Origin: an uncultured Bacteroidia bacterium
GTDB lineage: Bacteria; Bacteroidota; Bacteroidia; Bacteroidales; Prolixibacteraceae
NCBI GenBank assembly: GCA_903927965.1
Contig: CAIYPA010000073.1
Location: forward strand, 1-36,923
Length of the DNA stretch: 36,923 nucleotides
Reading direction: 5' to 3'
Shown: piece after piece, positions 34,310 to 36,923 of the stretch
Layout: each line of letters begins with the position of its first letter
Numbering within the stretch: position 1 is the first letter of the stretch
Notes under the pieces: generated by a model
Told to the model about the DNA's origin: nothing
The model's input: only the letters and a program-made list of their open reading frames with translations
The model's database searches: none
Position numbers and translations under genes: made by a program

Positions 34310-35434
34310 TTATAGCCTGATCAGCTTCGATACTTTAAAACCCAAATCGGTAAAAATAAGCTTGGCATTGCCATTCATGGAAACGTCGGTGTATGCTTGT
34401 TCAAAATCACGAAATAACGAAATCACGTTCCGCTCGTTGATAAATGGGGAGAATTTCACCGAAAATTCATTCTCATGGTCGTCCATATAGACAAGTTCAG
34501 GCTCTTTGAGGTTGAAAATAAAATTTTCGCGCAGGAATTCGCCACAGTATTTGAGGAAACCCATTTGCCTCACCCTACCAATTGTCGCAATTTCCTCAGA
34601 CCAGGAAAGGATCTCGGTCAATTTTCGGCCATAACCGTTCCTCATCATCAAAGCGAACTGATTGAAATTGAATTTTCTGACCTCATCATTCCGGATCATT
34701 TCAAGTGCCAGAAAATAATTGCCCCTTGCCAATCGTGCAATCGTGCCATAGTTTACGCTCCCAGTGTCCGGGAGGTCGAAAAGTGCCTGTTGCATATCTT
34801 CATCTGCAATCTTGGGAACCCTTATAAACTGGCAACGCGACCGGATGGTACTCAACAATTTATTTTCAGCCTCTGAAACGAGGATAAAAATCGTCTTTTC
34901 GGGTGGTTCCTCCAGAATTTTCAGAATTTTATTGGCACAGGTAATGTTCATCAGCTCGGGCAGCCATACAATCGAAACCTTGTATTCGGCTTCATACGAT
35001 TTCTGGTTCAGCTTACGGATCAGGTCGCGGGCTTCATCGACATAAATTGCACCTTGCTTATTTTCATCAGCAATCAACTGCATCCATTTCTCATACTGGG
35101 GATATGGATTTTCGAGGTAGTAAGGCCTCCATTTCGACATGTAATCGCTGCTTGTGGGCTTATCAATCGAACCGGTTTTAATGACAGGGATTGTGAAGTG
35201 AAGGTCGGGATGGATCAGCTTTGCGTATTTACGGCATGAACTGCAAACCCCACAGGAATCGTCGTTTTGTTTGTTGGGGCAGTTGATGTACTGGGCAAAA
35301 GCGAGCGCAAGGGCCAATTTCCCATTTCCCGGTGGGCCGACGAGAAGTTGGGCATGGGGTATGCGGTCTTCTGCAAACGACTGGATCAGCCGCTGTTTGA
35401 TTGTATGTTGTCCGATTACGTCCTGAAATTGCAT
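34310..35434 (-). CDS. holB: DNA polymerase III delta' subunit (clamp-loader)
   Basis: Delta' is the stationary arm of the clamp loader. The 374-residue product starts MQFQDVIGQHTIKQRLIQSF and has a P-loop, LLVGPPGNGKLALALAFAQY (about 31-50). A zinc-binding cluster (CPNK then CGVCSSC, about 52-67) follows. VSIVWLPELMNITCANKILK with LEEPP (about 150-180) and STIRSRCQFI (sensor region) complete the AAA+ fold of delta'. In place of the Ser/Thr after the P-loop lysine there is leucine, as is usual for delta' proteins that do not hydrolyse ATP. The C-terminal part from about 230 is variable. It is the first gene of the minus-strand cluster here, with a promoter element at 35547 and a leader of about 110 bases carrying repeats. 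Confidence 0.93.
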   Translation of the reverse strand: MQFQDVIGQHTIKQRLIQSFAEDRIPHAQLLVGPPGNGKLALALAFAQYINCPNKQNDDSCGVCSSCRKYAKLIHPDLHFTIPVIKTGSIDKPTSSDYMSKWRPYYLENPYPQYEKWMQLIADENKQGAIYVDEARDLIRKLNQKSYEAEYKVSIVWLPELMNITCANKILKILEEPPEKTIFILVSEAENKLLSTIRSRCQFIRVPKIADEDMQQALFDLPDTGSVNYGTIARLARGNYFLALEMIRNDEVRKFNFNQFALMMRNGYGRKLTEILSWSEEIATIGRVRQMGFLKYCGEFLRENFIFNLKEPELVYMDDHENEFSVKFSPFINERNVISLFRDFEQAYTDVSMNGNAKLIFTDLGFKVSKLIRL

Positions 35435-35449
35435 CCGGTAGTTATTGAT

Positions 35450-35528
35450 GTTGAAAATTGATTATTGATACGCCATAAGCAGACACTTCGACTCCGCTCA
35501 GTGTCCGGTTGAAAATTGATTGTTGATC
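35450..35528. repeat. Palindrome flanked by near-identical 20-bp direct repeats
   Basis: The 20 bases at 35450-35469 recur at 35509-35528 with one difference (GTTGAAAATTGATTATTGAT against GTTGAAAATTGATTGTTGAT). Between them lies an inverted repeat, GACACT (35482-35487) and AGTGTC (35500-35505), with loop TCGACTCCGCTC. CTTCGACTCCGCTCAG-type palindromes are a dispersed intergenic repeat in Bacteroidota, by general knowledge. The arrangement resembles a small mobile palindrome inserted with target duplication, or a slippage duplication. Confidence 0.7.
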
Positions 35529-35546
35529 TGATCTTCAATGAGCCTC

Positions 35547-35554
35547 CAAAAGTA
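35547..35554 (-). promoter_or_regulatory. Bacteroidota -7 element for holB
   Basis: The minus strand reads TACTTTTG, an exact TAnnTTTG match, about 112 bases upstream of the holB ATG. Both direct repeats and the palindrome would lie in the untranslated leader. Confidence 0.5.
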
Positions 35555-35645
35555 GGAAAATTGTGGATAAGGCCGAACTTTGTTAAGAAAGGATTAAATA
35601 GGGACAAAAAATTCCATTGGGATGATTCATTAGATGCTTTTTATC

Positions 35646-35653
35646 TATCTTTG
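35646..35653 (+). promoter_or_regulatory. Bacteroidota -7 element for pgk
   Basis: TATCTTTG matches TAnnTTTG exactly and lies 41 bases before the pgk ATG. A TTG at 35617-35619 is too far upstream (26 bases) to be a standard -33 element. Confidence 0.6.
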
Positions 35654-35694
35654 AAGAACAAATCCCGCATGTGCGGCATTAAATTTCAGGAAAA

Positions 35695-36888
35695 ATGCAA
35701 ACAATTGAAAATTATGACTTTTCGGGCAAAAAAGCCCTGATCCGCGTTGACTTCAATGTTCCGCTTGACGAACAATTCAAAATTACTGACGATACACGAA
35801 TGACGGCTGCCCTTCCCACCATCAAACAGGTGATCGAGAATGGGGGTGCTGCCATCATCATGTCGCACCTTGGCCGTCCAAAAAAAGGACCCGAAGATAA
35901 GTTTTCGATGAGGCATCTTGTCCCTCATTTATCTGAATTGCTTGGCGGGATCGAAGTGAAAATGGCCCCCGATTGTGTTGGTGAAGCAACAAAGAAAATG
36001 GCTGATGAATTGAAAGCCGGTGAAGTCCTTGTGCTCGAAAACCTCCGCTTTCACCCCGAAGAAGAGGGTGGCAATGTCGAATTTGCAAAACAACTTTCCG
36101 CTAATGGCGATTGCTGGATCAATGACGCATTTGGTACTGCCCACCGTGCACATGCTTCCACAGCTGTTATGGCCCAATTTTTCCCCAATGACAAAATGTT
36201 TGGTTATCTTGTTGACAGTGAGGTTAAAAGCCTTGACAAGGTGTTAAAAGCCCCAAAACGTCCATTTACTGCAATCATGGGTGGTTCTAAAGTTTCCTCT
36301 AAGATCACCATTATCGAAAATCTTCTGAACAGTGTTGATAACCTGATTATTGGCGGTGGGATGACCTATACTTTCGTGAAGGCTCAGGGCGGAAAAATTG
36401 GCGGATCACTTTGCGAAGACGATTATCAGGCACTTGCACTTGAAATTTTGAAAAAAGCTGAAGAGAAAGGTGTAAAAATCTATCTTGCCGTGGATGTACT
36501 TGAAGCTGATGCGTTTGCCGAAACAGCCAATACAAAGGTCGTTCCTTCAAACAATATCAGTGACGGATGGTCTGGATTGGATGTAGGACCTGCAACAATT
36601 GAAATATTCAAAAAAGTGATCAGTGAATCAAATACCATCCTTTGGAATGGCCCTGTTGGCGTTTTTGAAATGGAGAAATTTGCAACCGGGACAAAAGCCA
36701 TTGGTGATGCAATTGTCGAGGCAACAAGCAAAGGGGCTTTCTCTTTGGTTGGGGGTGGCGACTCTGTGGCTGCGGTCAATAAGTTCGGGATTGCCGATAA
36801 AGTATCGTATATTTCAACTGCAGGTGGTGCCATGCTCGAATACCTCGAAGGACGTGTATTACCGGGTATCGCTGCCGTTCTTGAGTAA
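35695..36888 (+). CDS. pgk: Phosphoglycerate kinase
   Basis: This 397-residue glycolytic enzyme converts 1,3-bisphosphoglycerate plus ADP into 3-phosphoglycerate plus ATP in the cytosol. All family signatures appear in order. [12 protein letters not shown] (about 14-25, substrate-binding Asp/Asn), [12 protein letters not shown] (about 54-65) and [13 protein letters not shown] (about 111-123) are in the N-domain. [15 protein letters not shown] is also in the N-domain. [34 protein letters not shown] and [13 protein letters not shown] plus [13 protein letters not shown] form the nucleotide-binding C-domain. The length is typical and the gene is complete, ending 35 bases before the window edge. 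It has its own promoter element and is divergent from holB. No terminator is visible before the edge. Confidence 0.98.
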   Translation: MQTIENYDFSGKKALIRVDFNVPLDEQFKITDDTRMTAALPTIKQVIENGGAAIIMSHLGRPKKGPEDKFSMRHLVPHLSELLGGIEVKMAPDCVGEATKKMADELKAGEVLVLENLRFHPEEEGGNVEFAKQLSANGDCWINDAFGTAHRAHASTAVMAQFFPNDKMFGYLVDSEVKSLDKVLKAPKRPFTAIMGGSKVSSKITIIENLLNSVDNLIIGGGMTYTFVKAQGGKIGGSLCEDDYQALALEILKKAEEKGVKIYLAVDVLEADAFAETANTKVVPSNNISDGWSGLDVGPATIEIFKKVISESNTILWNGPVGVFEMEKFATGTKAIGDAIVEATSKGAFSLVGGGDSVAAVNKFGIADKVSYISTAGGAMLEYLEGRVLPGIAAVLE

Positions 36889-36923
36889 CCAGATGTTATA
36901 AAATTCTGAATTTTCAAAGTATA

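Larger units (their letters stand above)
35435..35694. other. Divergent control region between holB and pgk
   Basis: These 260 bases separate two divergent genes. They hold a pair of 20-bp direct repeats around a palindrome in the predicted holB leader (35450-35528), a -7 element for holB at 35547-35554, and one for pgk at 35646-35653. No coding frame is credible. Confidence 0.7.

Noticed and set aside
35516-35740. Open plus-strand frame spanning the holB-pgk gap
   Set aside because: It overlaps both promoter elements and the pgk start in another frame, with no domain signal.

Overview
The window reads as a chromosomal segment of a Bacteroidota bacterium, most likely the Bacteroidales/Marinilabiliales side. 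The grounds are gliding/type IX secretion genes (gldH, a PorW/SprE-like lipoprotein, and a secreted M6 protease with a type IX sorting domain), a ribosomal protein bS16 with a long alanine-rich tail, the ricT-gldH arrangement, and the Bacteroidota promoter element TAnnTTTG upstream of at least twelve transcription units on both strands. There is no plasmid, phage or insertion-sequence gene, no tRNA or rRNA, and no CRISPR array.

Layout. 1-1165 (minus): rpsP then rimM (cut by the window edge), separated by a strong hairpin that could attenuate rimM. 1423-2115 (plus): orphan lipoprotein ending in a good terminator. 2390-6404 (plus): dnaE and trxA. 6455-12124 (minus): a toxin-like pair (DUF6922-like protein plus AbiEii-type nucleotidyltransferase), mutL, two tandem rhomboid proteases and a membrane-anchored endonuclease/phosphatase-fold protein. 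12278-13813 (plus): comM/yifB. 13829-17255 (minus): an outer-membrane beta-barrel protein and an MMPL/RND exporter. 17627-22490 (minus): a tight run of SGNH esterase, PL8 polysaccharide lyase, EamA-type transporter and TonB-like protein. 22586-26623 (minus): large M6-type secreted protease. 26746-26906 (minus): decayed remnant of a second type IX sorting domain. 26929-35434 (minus): holB, ricT, gldH, trmB, an alkyltransferase-like gene, mrp and the porW/sprE-like gene. 35695-36888 (plus): pgk.

How the genes work together. Much of the window is housekeeping: translation (rpsP, rimM, trmB), replication and repair (dnaE, holB, mutL, atl), redox (trxA), Fe-S handling (mrp) and glycolysis (pgk). 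The accessory theme is the cell envelope. gldH and the porW/sprE-like gene belong to gliding/type IX secretion, and the M6 protease next door is a predicted cargo of that system. The SGNH-PL8 run looks like a small polysaccharide-degradation locus without SusC/SusD.

No wholly new system is evident. The best leads are the decayed sorting domain next to an intact homologue, the overlapping DUF6922/AbiEii pair, the rhomboid-rhomboid-EEP operon, and a palindromic element between near-identical 20-bp repeats in the predicted holB leader.
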